The notes below the pieces were generated by a model. It saw only the letters and a list, made by a program, of their open reading frames with translations, was not told where the DNA came from and made no database searches. A stretch of 64,000 nt of DNA from Robertkochia flava (lineage in GTDB: Bacteria; Bacteroidota; Bacteroidia; Flavobacteriales; Flavobacteriaceae), in assembly GCF_020166515.1 (NCBI RefSeq), contig NZ_JAINZT010000007.1, positions 310,001 to 374,000 of the forward strand, in the 5' to 3' direction. Positions 35,811 through 44,674 of the stretch are shown in pieces (the stretch's first letter is position 1; each line of letters starts with the position of its first letter). The translations under genes and the position numbers were made by a program.

Positions 35811-35970
35811 AGTAGGAGTAGGGAGTTTGAGTTGGAGTTTGAGTTGGAGTTGGAGTTGGAGTTGGAGTTTGAGTTGGAGTTGGAGTTTGAGTTTGAGAAG
35901 GGAGAAGAGAGAAGGGAGTTTGAGTTTGAGTTTGAGTTTGAGTTGGAGTAGGGAGTAGAGAATAGAGGAG
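35811..35970 (+). repeat. Degenerate hexamer tandem repeat (GAGTTG / GAGTTT)
   Basis: About twenty copies of GAGTTG or GAGTTT run in one direction from about 35824 to 35950, interrupted by purine-rich GAGAAGGGAGAAGAG segments. The tract lies in the 318-base gap after the DUF1611 gene. It is strongly purine-biased on the plus strand. The minus-strand frame through it is a repetitive artefact (Leu-Gln-Leu-Lys), not a gene. Confidence 0.9.
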
Positions 35971-36126
35971 GAGGGCAAAGTGGCCTTGGAGAATGAGCCC
36001 TTTCCTAAAATAAATGGGGGGGATTTTAAAACTTCATTCATCAATAACAGGATGATACCGATTCGCCCAAATTTACAGCTATCAACCGCAGTTATAACGA
36101 AATTGAAAATTATAAAAACACATATC

Positions 36127-36339
36127 ATGAAAACTTCTTTAATGAATTACAGGCATTATTTTCTTTTTGGCATTGTGGTGATGATCTTCGGAATTATCCT
36201 GGCTACCACATGGCTGGGTAATGATATCACAGCCCTTGGAAGCGGATTAATCGCCTTTGGGGCCCTGTTGGTGATCATTGGGGTCAAACAAATATGGGAT
36301 AATACAGAATACCGCAATCATTTGGGTGACCACTGGTGA
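36127..36339 (+). CDS. Small two-helix membrane protein (paralogue A)
   Basis: The 70-residue protein starts at ATG 36127; a longer in-frame ATG at 35980 would add 49 residues of poor coding character. Two hydrophobic segments (HYFLFGIVVMIFGIILATTW and GSGLIAFGALLVIIGVKQI) flank a short polar loop. It is clearly related to the next gene at 36424, sharing the pattern Y-R-x-Y-x-L-F-G and G-x-x-L-I-x-F-G-x-L-L. The function is unknown. Confidence 0.65.
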   Translation: MKTSLMNYRHYFLFGIVVMIFGIILATTWLGNDITALGSGLIAFGALLVIIGVKQIWDNTEYRNHLGDHW

Positions 36340-36423
36340 CCTTCCGGGGTATAATCTTTCTTATTGCAGGTCTGTAATCAAATTACCCCTAAGGAAACAA
36401 CATGTTCCTGAGGGTTCAAAACG

Positions 36424-36618
36424 ATGACAATCATGAAGGGTGATGATGAAAAATACCGGCGCTACCTGCTTTTTGGAATGTTGCTGATTTCCCTGGGTAT
36501 TGTATTCAACACAACGCTCAGGGAGATTTCCCATTCCTTTGGGATCGTACTCATCGGCTTCGGCGGCTTACTTTTTATTAAGGGGATGAAGATGAAAGGA
36601 GAGCAGGATAACGACTAG
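36424..36618 (+). CDS. Small two-helix membrane protein (paralogue B)
   Basis: The 64-residue protein starts at ATG 36424 or 36433. It has hydrophobic segments YLLFGMLLISLGIVFNTTL and GIVLIGFGGLLFIKGMKM. It shares layout and many positions with the 70-residue product encoded 85 bases upstream, so the two arose by tandem duplication. No function is known. Confidence 0.65.
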   Translation: MTIMKGDDEKYRRYLLFGMLLISLGIVFNTTLREISHSFGIVLIGFGGLLFIKGMKMKGEQDND

Positions 36619-36700
36619 GAAATTCAACGAAATCTCCAGTAACGTATTCATTGACGAAGAGGATGTCTTATTTTTACAGTCTAGCTGTGAATATAAGGAT

Positions 36701-37783
36701 ATGGATAACAACATAAATGATCGCATTCAAGCCGACATCGTTATCATTGGGGCCGGATTAACGGGGTTATCCCTGAATTATTTTCTGCGAAACAGTGGTT
36801 TACGCGTATGTATAGTCGAGGCACGGGAGCGAGCCGGTGGGCGGATATGTACGGTAAAAGAGAAAAACGAACCCACTGTGGAAATGGGAGCTACGTGGTT
36901 CGGACCCAAACATCAAAACCTGGTAGCCCTGCTTAGAGAATTAAAACTCGAAGCCTTTCCGCAACACATGGGAACCACCGCTATTTATGAGTATATGTCA
37001 ACCAGTCCGCCCCAAATGGTCCGGCTGCCTGAAAATGAAGAACCAACCTATCGTATCCGGGGTGGCACACATGTGCTTATCAATACCTTGATGCAGTACC
37101 TGGAGAAGGACACCTTATTTAACGGGAGGGAGGTGCGTGATATCAAAACAGAGAATGGGCAGGTGCGAATTACCACGGGGAAGGAGACTTTTGTCGCCAA
37201 AAAGGTCGTATCCACATTACCACCTCATCTATTTCTGAACAAGATTCAAACCGACCCGCCGGTTCCCGAAAATATGCGGGAATTAATGGGACTCACTCAT
37301 ACATGGATGGGCGAATCCATTAAGTTCGGACTAACTTATAAGACGCCATTCTGGAAGCGCGAGGGAAGTAGCGGAACCGTTTTCAGTAATACCGGTCCGG
37401 TTACCGAGATGTATGACCATTCTGATTTTGAAGACGAACATTATGCCTTAAAGGGGTTCCTCAATGGGGTGTATTATTCGCTTTCAAAGGAAGAGCGCCT
37501 GGAAATGATCTTAGCTCAGTTGCGCAGATATTACGGGAAATCTGCAGATACCTATACCAATTACCACGAATGTGTCTGGACAAAGGAAGCCTTTACCCAT
37601 TCCCCGTATGAGCGCCACGTGCTGCCCCATCAGAATAACGGACATCCTGAATATCGACAACCTCTTATGTCAGGAAAACTCTACCTGGCCGGTTCAGAGA
37701 CCGCTTCCCAATTCCCGGGATATATGGATGGAGCTGTAGAGAGTGCGAAATGGGTATATCAACAACTCTGCGATAGTTTATAA
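36701..37783 (+). CDS. Flavin-containing amine oxidase family protein
   Basis: The 360-residue protein has the Rossmann FAD motif VIIGAGLTGLSLNYFL and the GG doublet region ERAGGRICTV. It ends with the FAD-binding signature GKLYLAGSETASQFPGYMDGA. Family members oxidise primary amines or amino acids to aldehydes or imines with H2O2. It is shorter than eukaryotic MAOs but normal for bacterial members. The context gives no substrate. Confidence 0.92.
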   Translation: MDNNINDRIQADIVIIGAGLTGLSLNYFLRNSGLRVCIVEARERAGGRICTVKEKNEPTVEMGATWFGPKHQNLVALLRELKLEAFPQHMGTTAIYEYMSTSPPQMVRLPENEEPTYRIRGGTHVLINTLMQYLEKDTLFNGREVRDIKTENGQVRITTGKETFVAKKVVSTLPPHLFLNKIQTDPPVPENMRELMGLTHTWMGESIKFGLTYKTPFWKREGSSGTVFSNTGPVTEMYDHSDFEDEHYALKGFLNGVYYSLSKEERLEMILAQLRRYYGKSADTYTNYHECVWTKEAFTHSPYERHVLPHQNNGHPEYRQPLMSGKLYLAGSETASQFPGYMDGAVESAKWVYQQLCDSL

Positions 37784-37858
37784 GCCTGAAGTTATCCCTG
37801 TTATTTTTCCTGCATTTAATAGATTTTATTAGCTTTATTAAGATGTAAAGCTTTAAGA

Positions 37859-38623
37859 ATGTTCAGGATATTTAGAAAAGTAAGAGAGAAACTCCTCAGA
37901 AAAGGAGCCATTGCCGCCTATTTAAAATATGCCATTGGAGAGGTTGTGCTTATCATCATGGGTATATTTCTGGCCTTACAGCTGAACAACTGGAATGAAG
38001 AACGAAAGCAGGGGGAAGAGGCTCAAAGATATATGAAAGCGCTTAGATCCGAATATCGTTCCAACCTTCAAAACCTGGAGGAGATCATGGAAATTAATAC
38101 CAGAAATTTACAAAGTGCAAGAGAACTCCTGAACTATATGGGGCCCGACCCAAAGGACATTTCTGATGAAAAATTAAGTGCCTTGTATTTTGGAGTTATG
38201 GCCTGGGAAGTGGAATTCAGGCCGGGTTCCGGGGTATTGAATGAGGTGATCAATGCCGGAAAGTTGTCCATTTTTGATCATGAAGAACTTAAGGCGCTGC
38301 TGTCTTCCTGGGATGGAGAGGTACTAAAGGTAAGATTTCAGGAAGAAGAGCATGGAGCCACGAGAATGGAATTCATAGAGATTCTGAAGAATTCCGGGTT
38401 CAGTTTCCGCAAGAGCGTTTATGATAATTTCAAAGATCATTTTGGATTTGACCAGACCGACTTCAGCACGAATAATAAGAAGATATTACAGATACAAACA
38501 GTAGAAAATTCCTTGGTAAGTTTTATTGTAACCGGGGAATTGCTCCACCAGAATTACTATATGGATATTCATGAAAAAACCCTGAGAATTCTGGATATCC
38601 TGGACAGGGAACTAAGCTCCTGA
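37859..38623 (+). CDS. DUF6090 family protein
   Basis: The 254-residue protein has one N-terminal membrane segment (VVLIIMGIFLALQLNNWNEE) after KYAIGEV. This stretch is characteristic of the DUF6090 family, abundant in Flavobacteriia. The remainder is a charged, helical soluble domain. No function is known. It is transcribed in the same direction as the amine oxidase after 75 bases, and a link is not evident. Confidence 0.83.
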   Translation: MFRIFRKVREKLLRKGAIAAYLKYAIGEVVLIIMGIFLALQLNNWNEERKQGEEAQRYMKALRSEYRSNLQNLEEIMEINTRNLQSARELLNYMGPDPKDISDEKLSALYFGVMAWEVEFRPGSGVLNEVINAGKLSIFDHEELKALLSSWDGEVLKVRFQEEEHGATRMEFIEILKNSGFSFRKSVYDNFKDHFGFDQTDFSTNNKKILQIQTVENSLVSFIVTGELLHQNYYMDIHEKTLRILDILDRELSS

Positions 38624-38952
38624 GTTTGTATAGGCAAGGTTTTCTTACACTATAGATTCATTATCGATGTGATCAACTGCCCGGAACTCAGCGTAGAATC
38701 CGGTTTCTCTTAATGAAGTCATTGGATTTATTGATATTAAAACAGGATTGTCAGTTTTTTAATGATTTGATATTCAGTATTTAAGGGTTATATTTAAAGT
38801 CCTTATTCAGGATACCGGGAAGCAGTTCGTTTCTCCATCCAATTACTTCCCCTTATCCCTGAACTTCTTCCTTTACCGATTCCGGTAGTACTTTAACTGT
38901 GGTTTAGATAAATTAAAAATGAACTTTAAAGAAAATGCTCTAATCGAGATCT
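38624..38952 (+). other. Gene-free stretch before the DUF748 gene
   Basis: This 329-base AT-rich gap holds no ORF, repeat or clear hairpin. It should contain the promoter for the DUF748 gene; no convincing -7/-33 pair was found. Confidence 0.5.
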
Positions 38953-41187
38953 ATGTCAATTAGAAAAACCACACTAAGAAACATATTCGTAATTGCCCTT
39001 GGGGTTATTTTGGTCTTTTTAATTCTATTGCCCGGAATAGTTCGAAGATATGTAGTGAATAACAGTAAAGAGCTTTTAGGACGGCAGGTAGCTATAGAAA
39101 AATTACGCATTAACTATTTAACAAGTACCCTGAAGGTATTTGACTTTAAAATGTATGAGGCAAATGATAAGGAAGTCTTTATATCCTTTGACACCCTTAT
39201 CGTGAATTCCGAACCCTACAAGTTTATCGGTAAAACCCTTTCCCTGGATCAATTCTATCTCAGGGGATTAAATGTACAGGTTAGCAAAAGGGATTCTGTT
39301 TTTAATTTTGATGACCTGGTCGCCTATCATTCCAGTCCGGATACCCTTACTACCGAAGATGAGGGAGAAGATTCGCCCTTTAAGTTTGAACTCCGGGATA
39401 TGGAGTTGAAGGACGCTACCCTGGAGTTTCACGACCAAAACGTAGATCAGACCTTTGGGGTGGAAGACCTCGTTTTCTTTGTTCCCTATATTGAATGGGA
39501 CCAGGAGAATAACAGTGAGGCCGATTTTGAACTGAACTTTAAGCGGGGAGGCACCCTGCGTTCAGATTTTACCTATCAACCGAAAACCAGGGATTTCCAG
39601 GGGTCCATCAACCTGGATAAAATGCCCCTGGAGGCCTACGGGAATTATGTAGCCCAAAGTGCGGATATCAGCTCCCTCGACGGAAAGCTGAATGCAGAGA
39701 TCACGCTCAGGGGAAATTCGCAACAACCGGACGAAATTCTTATCTCAGGTGAGATAGAAGTGGATAACCTGGAATTAAAGGACACTCAGGATAAGAAATT
39801 CCTTGGGGCTGCCATGGTTGAATGTACCATTGATGAGATCGCTTTTGCAAAAAAAGAATTCCGGCTTGGTCAGCTGGTTGTCGATCAGCCATACATCCGT
39901 TTCGAGCTGGACTCGGTTTCCAATAATTTTTCGAGGATCTTCAGGGTGGATTCGCCCAGGGAGGCCACTGCCGAAGAGAGTGCCGAAGCCGGGGAGGACA
40001 GTCTGAATACGGAGATGGCAAATAAGACCGGCGATACCTTGAATACATCTTCGGGGGGTAATGATATCTTTTATGCCCTTAGAAAATTCCAGGTTAAAAA
40101 CGGCGTACTGGATTATACCGATAATTTAACCGGAGAACCCTTCGATTATCATCTGAGTGAAATCGAAATCGACACCGATAGCATTTACAGCGATACCGAT
40201 TGGTTGGATATCAATGCCGATATGGTGCTTAACGAAAGGGGAACCCTGGATGCAGCACTTGGCTTTGATCCGGGAAACCCTAAAAATTTGGACCTGGATA
40301 TTGCTATCAAAGATTTTGTATTGTCTGATCTTAATATCTATTCGACCTATTACACCGGGCATTCGATTCTCAAGGGCGACATGTTTTATTTTTCGGATTC
40401 AAAGGTGGCAGATGGTAAGATAGAAAGTAACAACACGCTTCTCGTCAAGGATGTGTCTGTGGAAAATACCGAAAGCGGAATCATGTCGATCCCCCTGAAA
40501 CTTGCCGTATTTATACTTAAGGATAAAAACGGGGATATCGAACTGAGTGTTCCCGTTCGCGGGGATCTGAATGACCCCGAAGTGGATATTTGGGACCTGG
40601 TTGGTAACACGTTTAAGAAAAAGATATTTGATACGGCAGAGAACCCGGCCCGTGGGTTGGCCAAGGTCGTTGATGCTGCTCCCGAAGATATAGAAGTCCT
40701 GTTTTTGAATTATCCGGATACCACCCTGACAGAGCGACACCAGGAACAATTGGACCTGATCCTGGAACTGGAAGAGAAAAAGAATGGTTTGGGAATAGAA
40801 TTGAGCTTTATGTATGACAAGGAGGTGTTTATGGATTCCTTGTTTAAGAAGCAGGAGAAAGGGGTAGGAAGCATTTCCGGGGGATCAGCAGATCAGGCCA
40901 AAGCAGAACTAACCGTAGCGGGTAATCTTCCGGAGGAAGCAGAGCTGGATACGGTGCTCGCCGATTATGGGAGATCTTTCCGGGGAAAGATTGAAAACTA
41001 TATAGAGGCGAAGAACAGCAATTCAGGGATCATTGTTAGGTTAGCAGAATTGAGTGATCCCAGCCAGGTGGAAACGATGCCTCAGTTTAAAGTTAAGTAT
41101 ACCCTGCGGGAGGAAGAAAATCCGGAGCGACCTTCGGGAGATTCTCAAAACTCAAACAAAGGGGAAGGTGATACCCAATCCCGGTAA
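38953..41187 (+). CDS. DUF748 / AsmA-like envelope protein
   Basis: The 744-residue protein has an N-terminal membrane anchor (about 11-29), then a long beta-rich periplasmic region. It shows the DUF748 pattern, with repeated strand modules such as LRGLNVQVSKRDSVFNFDDL and MELKDATLEFHDQNV. Relatives (YhjG/AsmA/TamB group) form groove-like bridges for lipids across the periplasm. The C-terminal quarter (from about 585) is rich in charged helices with LTERHQEQLDLI, and the end is Ser/Asn-rich. It is probably a single-gene unit. Confidence 0.87.
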   Translation: MSIRKTTLRNIFVIALGVILVFLILLPGIVRRYVVNNSKELLGRQVAIEKLRINYLTSTLKVFDFKMYEANDKEVFISFDTLIVNSEPYKFIGKTLSLDQFYLRGLNVQVSKRDSVFNFDDLVAYHSSPDTLTTEDEGEDSPFKFELRDMELKDATLEFHDQNVDQTFGVEDLVFFVPYIEWDQENNSEADFELNFKRGGTLRSDFTYQPKTRDFQGSINLDKMPLEAYGNYVAQSADISSLDGKLNAEITLRGNSQQPDEILISGEIEVDNLELKDTQDKKFLGAAMVECTIDEIAFAKKEFRLGQLVVDQPYIRFELDSVSNNFSRIFRVDSPREATAEESAEAGEDSLNTEMANKTGDTLNTSSGGNDIFYALRKFQVKNGVLDYTDNLTGEPFDYHLSEIEIDTDSIYSDTDWLDINADMVLNERGTLDAALGFDPGNPKNLDLDIAIKDFVLSDLNIYSTYYTGHSILKGDMFYFSDSKVADGKIESNNTLLVKDVSVENTESGIMSIPLKLAVFILKDKNGDIELSVPVRGDLNDPEVDIWDLVGNTFKKKIFDTAENPARGLAKVVDAAPEDIEVLFLNYPDTTLTERHQEQLDLILELEEKKNGLGIELSFMYDKEVFMDSLFKKQEKGVGSISGGSADQAKAELTVAGNLPEEAELDTVLADYGRSFRGKIENYIEAKNSNSGIIVRLAELSDPSQVETMPQFKVKYTLREEENPERPSGDSQNSNKGEGDTQSR

Positions 41188-41550
41188 TTGTTAAAAAGGA
41201 TAATCACAGGTTTTCGGGGGCTGACTTCATTTTGTTGCCCCTGTGTTATCACCCATGTATGCCCTTGGCAGTTCTTCCCCGGGAGCGATCATGATAATTA
41301 CTCATTGAGCTTTTTCAGGATTACAGGTCTTAAGAAAAAGGTTGCTGGCATAAGGGCAGAAAGTGCAATCAGGGGTAAGGGGTTCTATTGCACCTGAACA
41401 TCAAGGTCGGCAATGAGGTGCCGGAAAAGCAAACCTTATCTTTGGAAAGAGTAAGGGCGGAGGAACCGGATTTGCTTTTCGCATAATGCTAACCGGGGAG
41501 CCCCCCGGGAAATGTTATTATGATCCCCTGGGGGTAAGAGATATTCACCT
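41188..41550. other. Gene-free stretch between convergent genes
   Basis: No credible gene is seen in these 363 bases. A plus-strand frame from TTG 41188 to 41397 lacks a good start or any family signal. Two GC-rich dyads near 41491-41534 (CCCCTGGGGG type) are too weak to call terminators. Confidence 0.5.
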
Positions 41551-42138
41551 TTAATATTTAATGACCTTCCACGTGCCCTGATCATCGAGGGTGGCTACGA
41601 GGTCTTCAGAAAGGATCCTGGAGATAATTTCCGGTTGTTTGTACTTCCTGGCATCCAGCATTACATCCTTGTGAGGGTTGAGGTACTTTAATTCATCTCC
41701 CATCCTGTTAATGAGCACCTCGTCATAATTTCTTGAAATGATATTCTTGTTGAGGTATTCGTTGGTTCCCCGTACCTGTTCTTCCACCTTAAGCACCACG
41801 GCGTGCCCGTCTTTGAATTCACTTGCATTAAGGTATTTGGGCTCGATCACCGTTTGGCCATCTACATCCATATACCCGTAATATGGAATCCCTTCCCGGG
41901 TTGTATGTATCCTGCAAAGTCCCTCTTTAAAAGCGGGGGCCTCATCAGTTGGTGCAAGATCGTCGCGATAACCGATCACCGGGGTTCCGCTTGTGTCAAT
42001 AAACCCCCATTTTCCGTCTTTCTGTACGGCGATCAGGCCGTCAGATAATTCCCCGATAGCTGTAAATCCGCTAAGCTCCTGAGCCGAAAGCGAAAATATC
42101 ATGACTATCGGAAGCATGATGTATAAGAGCTTTTTCAT
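41551..42138 (-). CDS. WG-repeat protein, exported
   Basis: The 195-residue protein has a signal peptide ending FSLSAQ. Two to three WG-type repeats follow (VQKDGKWGFIDTSGTPVI, then YYGYMDVDGQTVI with EPKY), and the C-terminal segment ends DDQGTWKVIKY. WG repeats are small beta modules with binding roles. No partner is encoded close by. Confidence 0.8.
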   Translation of the reverse strand: MKKLLYIMLPIVMIFSLSAQELSGFTAIGELSDGLIAVQKDGKWGFIDTSGTPVIGYRDDLAPTDEAPAFKEGLCRIHTTREGIPYYGYMDVDGQTVIEPKYLNASEFKDGHAVVLKVEEQVRGTNEYLNKNIISRNYDEVLINRMGDELKYLNPHKDVMLDARKYKQPEIISRILSEDLVATLDDQGTWKVIKY

Positions 42139-42327
42139 TGTATTGGGTTTTAAAGGTTAAACATAAAGGTATAGCGGTACATCACAACAGAAAATGACAG
42201 GGGTCAATTTGCATCGGGATTAAGGGGCATTTTGAAGGCGTAGGGTAGGACCCTTCATTCCTGGCAGGAGGGAATTTCAATAAGCATTCAGATCATCTGT
42301 TTTTCTTGTGTTGGAAGAATGTGTAAA

Positions 42328-42365
42328 ACAAAAAAGCGTTTCAATGTGAAAGTTAAAACGCTTTT
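42328..42365 (-). terminator. Intrinsic terminator of metY
   Basis: AAAAGCGTTT (42332-42341) and AAACGCTTTT (42356-42365) form a 10-bp stem with a 14-base loop. On the minus strand the stem is followed by a T-rich run. It lies 25 bases beyond the metY stop. Confidence 0.82.
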
Positions 42366-42389
42366 GGTTGGTACAGCCGTACCGTATGG

Positions 42390-43691
42390 CTATGAAGGTG
42401 ATACCGGGGTGTTATTCCTTACCCGTTTTAAGGCCTCTTTCAGATCGGCCTTCAGGTCCTCAATGTTTTCCAATCCCACCGACAGGCGGATCAGATCCCT
42501 GGAAACACCTGTTAAAAGCTGGTCTTCCTCACTTAATTGCTGGTGGGTGGTGCTGGCCGGATGAATAATAAGGGATTTGGTATCTCCGATATTGGCGAGA
42601 AGGGAAAACAGCCGGGTGGTATCCGCAATGGTCTTTGCGGCCTCATAGCCTCCCTTCACTCCGAAAGTTACAATGCCGCTTTGCCCTTCAGGCAGATACT
42701 TTTCTGCTAAAGCCTTGTAGGCACTGCTCTCCAGGCCGGGATAGTTTACCCAGGTTACCTCGGGCTGCTTCTCCAGCCATTGGGCGAGCTCCAGGGCATT
42801 TTCGCTGTGTTTTTTGATCCTGATCTCCAGTGTTTCCAGCCCCTGAATGATCTGGAAGGCGTTAAACGGACTTAAGGCGCTCCCGTAATCCCGGAGCCCT
42901 TCGATACGCACCTTGGCGATAAAGGCTGCGGCCTCCAGGGCTTCGCTGTACACCAGGCCATGATACCCGGGCGAGGGTTCGGTGAATTCAGGAAATTTTC
43001 CGTTGCTCCAGTCAAAGGTACCCGCATCTATAATAGCGCCTCCCAGGGCCGTTCCATTCCCATTAATGTACTTGGTCAGGGAATGGATAACTATGTTTGC
43101 CCCGTGGGCAATGGGATTTAATAAATAAGGGGTAGCCACGGTGTTATCTACAATAAGCGGAACCTTATGGGCCCTGGCTTCTTTTGAAATGGCTTCAATG
43201 TCCAGTACGTCCAGCTTCGGATTTCCCAGTGATTCAATAAAGAATGCCCGGGTGTTCTCTTTTGCAGCCTTTTTGAAATGGTCCGGATCAGACGGGTCAA
43301 CAAAGGTGGTGGTGATCCCATGTCTCGGCAGGGTAACATTAAGCAGGTTAAAAGTACCTCCGTACAAGCTGTTGGAGGCCACAATATGATCGCCGGCTTT
43401 AAGCAGGGTGAGCAGGCTGGTGGCTATGGCTGCTGTACCCGAAGAAGTTACAACAGCGGCGATCCCGCCTTCCAGTGCAGCAAGTCGCTGTTCGAGAATG
43501 TCGTTGGTCGGATTGTTGATCCGGGTGTAAATGTTTCCCGGTTCGGCCAGGGAAAATAAATTGGCAGCGTGATCGGAATCTTTGAACACGTAGGCTGTGG
43601 ATTGATAAATGGGAACGGCTCTGGTTCCTGCATTCGACCGGACATCGTGCCCTGCGTGCAAGGCCTGGGTTGCAAATTTTTGTGTACTCAT
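42390..43691 (-). CDS. metY: O-acetylhomoserine sulfhydrylase / aminocarboxypropyltransferase (PLP enzyme)
   Basis: The 433-residue cytoplasmic PLP enzyme of the Cys/Met metabolism family has STAYVFKDSDHAANLF, YTRINNPTNDILEQRLAALEGG, SSGTAAI, LYGGTFNLL and the Schiff-base lysine K207 in HSLTKYING. Its length and the insertion before PGYHGLVYSE match O-acetylhomoserine aminocarboxypropyltransferase rather than cystathionine lyases. It makes homocysteine from O-acetylhomoserine and sulfide. The gene is preceded by a SAM-I riboswitch (43812-43932), which confirms the methionine role. Confidence 0.94.
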   Translation of the reverse strand: MSTQKFATQALHAGHDVRSNAGTRAVPIYQSTAYVFKDSDHAANLFSLAEPGNIYTRINNPTNDILEQRLAALEGGIAAVVTSSGTAAIATSLLTLLKAGDHIVASNSLYGGTFNLLNVTLPRHGITTTFVDPSDPDHFKKAAKENTRAFFIESLGNPKLDVLDIEAISKEARAHKVPLIVDNTVATPYLLNPIAHGANIVIHSLTKYINGNGTALGGAIIDAGTFDWSNGKFPEFTEPSPGYHGLVYSEALEAAAFIAKVRIEGLRDYGSALSPFNAFQIIQGLETLEIRIKKHSENALELAQWLEKQPEVTWVNYPGLESSAYKALAEKYLPEGQSGIVTFGVKGGYEAAKTIADTTRLFSLLANIGDTKSLIIHPASTTHQQLSEEDQLLTGVSRDLIRLSVGLENIEDLKADLKEALKRVRNNTPVSPS

Positions 43692-43770
43692 TTTTCTTTT
43701 TTTTGAGTTTGTAAATAATTAAACCCAAAGTCAAATAAGCCTCTGAAGAAGCATACTTAATAGAAAAATG

Positions 43771-43808
43771 TTAAAAAGAATGACGTAAAAGCCGGAGAGC
43801 TGTTACGT
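43771..43808 (-). terminator. Expression-platform terminator of the SAM riboswitch
   Basis: On the minus strand ACGTAA-C-AGC pairs with GCT-T-TTACGT (plus-strand arms 43783-43792 and 43799-43808), followed by a T-run (43773-43777). It is immediately downstream of the aptamer P1 and would compete with upstream structure, switching metY off when SAM binds. Confidence 0.75.
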
Positions 43809-43811
43809 TAA

Positions 43812-43932
43812 GTTATCTATCCGAAGCAGCAGCGTACGCCTGCGGTCTTCAAGTAGAATGTAGCACCTTCTTAAACGGGTTAAGGGTTGCTAAGGCTTCA
43901 CAGGGTCTATTCCCTCCGCCTTTCTTGATAAC
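43812..43932 (-). ncRNA. SAM-I (S-box) riboswitch controlling metY
   Basis: Read on the minus strand, the stretch begins with P1 GTTATC and ends with the complementary GATAAC. In between are the S-box conserved blocks: AAAGGCGGAGGGA, GACCCTGTGAAGCC, TTAGCAACC and AAGGTGCTACATTC, with a kink-turn and pseudoknot layout. The order and sequence of blocks fit the SAM-I family. It controls metY, 120 bases downstream, via the following terminator. Confidence 0.93.
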
Positions 43933-43962
43933 ATTTCAGTAAGTCTTTGAACTTTGTGAGTA

Positions 43963-43994
43963 CAAATATTTTAAATTAAAAATGAAATATCCAA
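43963..43994 (-). promoter_or_regulatory. Putative Bacteroidota-type promoter of metY
   Basis: On the minus strand TTG (43992-43994) and AATATTTG (43963-43970) are spaced about 21 bases apart, one mismatch from the TAnnTTTG -7 box. The predicted start would lie about 25-30 bases before the riboswitch, which makes good sense. Confidence 0.4.
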
Positions 43995-44128
43995 GTATTT
44001 TGGTGTTTTTTATATAAATTCTATCGGGTAACTAGAATAATTGCTAGCAATAAAAGGAGTGATTCGTTACATCTTGAAAATATCACGGAATTGCGTAACT
44101 TCCATTTAAATCAACTAAAACCATTATT

Positions 44129-44341
44129 ATGAAAAAAAACATGGGTTCTGCCGACCGGATTATTCGGGTAATAATCGCAGCGATCGTTGCCGTATTGTAT
44201 TATACGGGTACTATTTCCGGAACACTGGGTATGGTGTTACTGGCCCTTGCCGGGGTATTTGTTTTGACAAGCTTTATTAGTTTTTGTCCGCTATACGCCC
44301 CCTTTGGTATTAGCACCTGCCGCATGAAAGAGAAAGGATGA
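44129..44341 (+). CDS. DUF2892 (YgaP-type) small membrane protein
   Basis: The 70-residue protein with two membrane helices matches DUF2892 (PF11127): N-terminal MKKNMGSADRIIRVIIAA, with a second helix GMVLLALAGVFVLTSFI and a C-terminal SFCPLYAPFGIST, the family's CPLY-x-x-x-GIST motif. It is often linked to rhodanese proteins; none is encoded here. It ends at a strong terminator. Confidence 0.93.
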   Translation: MKKNMGSADRIIRVIIAAIVAVLYYTGTISGTLGMVLLALAGVFVLTSFISFCPLYAPFGISTCRMKEKG

Positions 44342-44358
44342 TGTAATTCGCGAATACA

Positions 44359-44396
44359 AAAAAACCGGAGGCTGCAACTGCAGTCTCCGGTTTTTT
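44359..44396 (+). terminator. Intrinsic terminator of the DUF2892 gene
   Basis: AAAACCGGAG (44361-44370) and CTCCGGTTTT (44385-44394) form a 10-bp stem, extended by internal GCTGCA/TGCAGT pairing, followed by a T-run. It lies 20 bases after the stop. Confidence 0.9.
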
Positions 44397-44610
44397 ATAT
44401 TCCCCTGTTTCAGGAATAATGCCTGTTGTCAAGGTACCAAATAACAGATTACATAAAGGTTGAAGAACATTTGTGCTTAGAAGTCATCAGGTTCCCATTT
44501 CGCCTTTGTCCCTTCACTCATAATCCTGCCTTCGATTTAATGCTGTGGAAACCTGGGGAGATCGCCACGGCCATTTAATGGCCTCGCGAAGATGAATAAT
44601 TTTAACTGCA
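44397..44610. other. Gene-free stretch with a small palindrome
   Basis: After the DUF2892 terminator no ORF is seen up to the repeat at 44611. The only structure is GGCCATTTAATGGCC (44569-44583), a perfect 7-bp dyad around one base; it could form a weak hairpin. Confidence 0.5.
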
Positions 44611-44674
44611 TAACCCCTAACGCGTAACCCGTACCTCGTACATCGTACCTCGTACCCTGTCACCCCGGTCACCC
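44611..44674 (+). repeat. Degenerate heptamer tandem repeat (GTAACCC / GTACCTC type)
   Basis: Nine or so 7-base units (TAACCC, CTAACGC, GTAACCC, GTACCTC, GTACATC, GTACCTC, GTACCCT, GTCACCC, GTCACCC) run to and over the stop codon of the adjacent oxidoreductase gene at 44669. The units are diverged versions of those at 63453-63536. Confidence 0.8.

Noticed and set aside
35980-36126. Extension of the first small membrane protein
   Set aside because: It covers gene-free DNA after the hexamer repeat; ATG 36127 gives a clean two-helix protein similar to its paralogue.
35784-36128. Minus-strand open frame of 114 codons with Leu-Gln-Leu-Lys repeats
   Set aside because: It is created by translating the hexamer repeat; no start signal or real protein features.
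41188-41397. 69-codon plus-strand frame
   Set aside because: It starts with TTG directly after a stop codon and shows no family or signal features.
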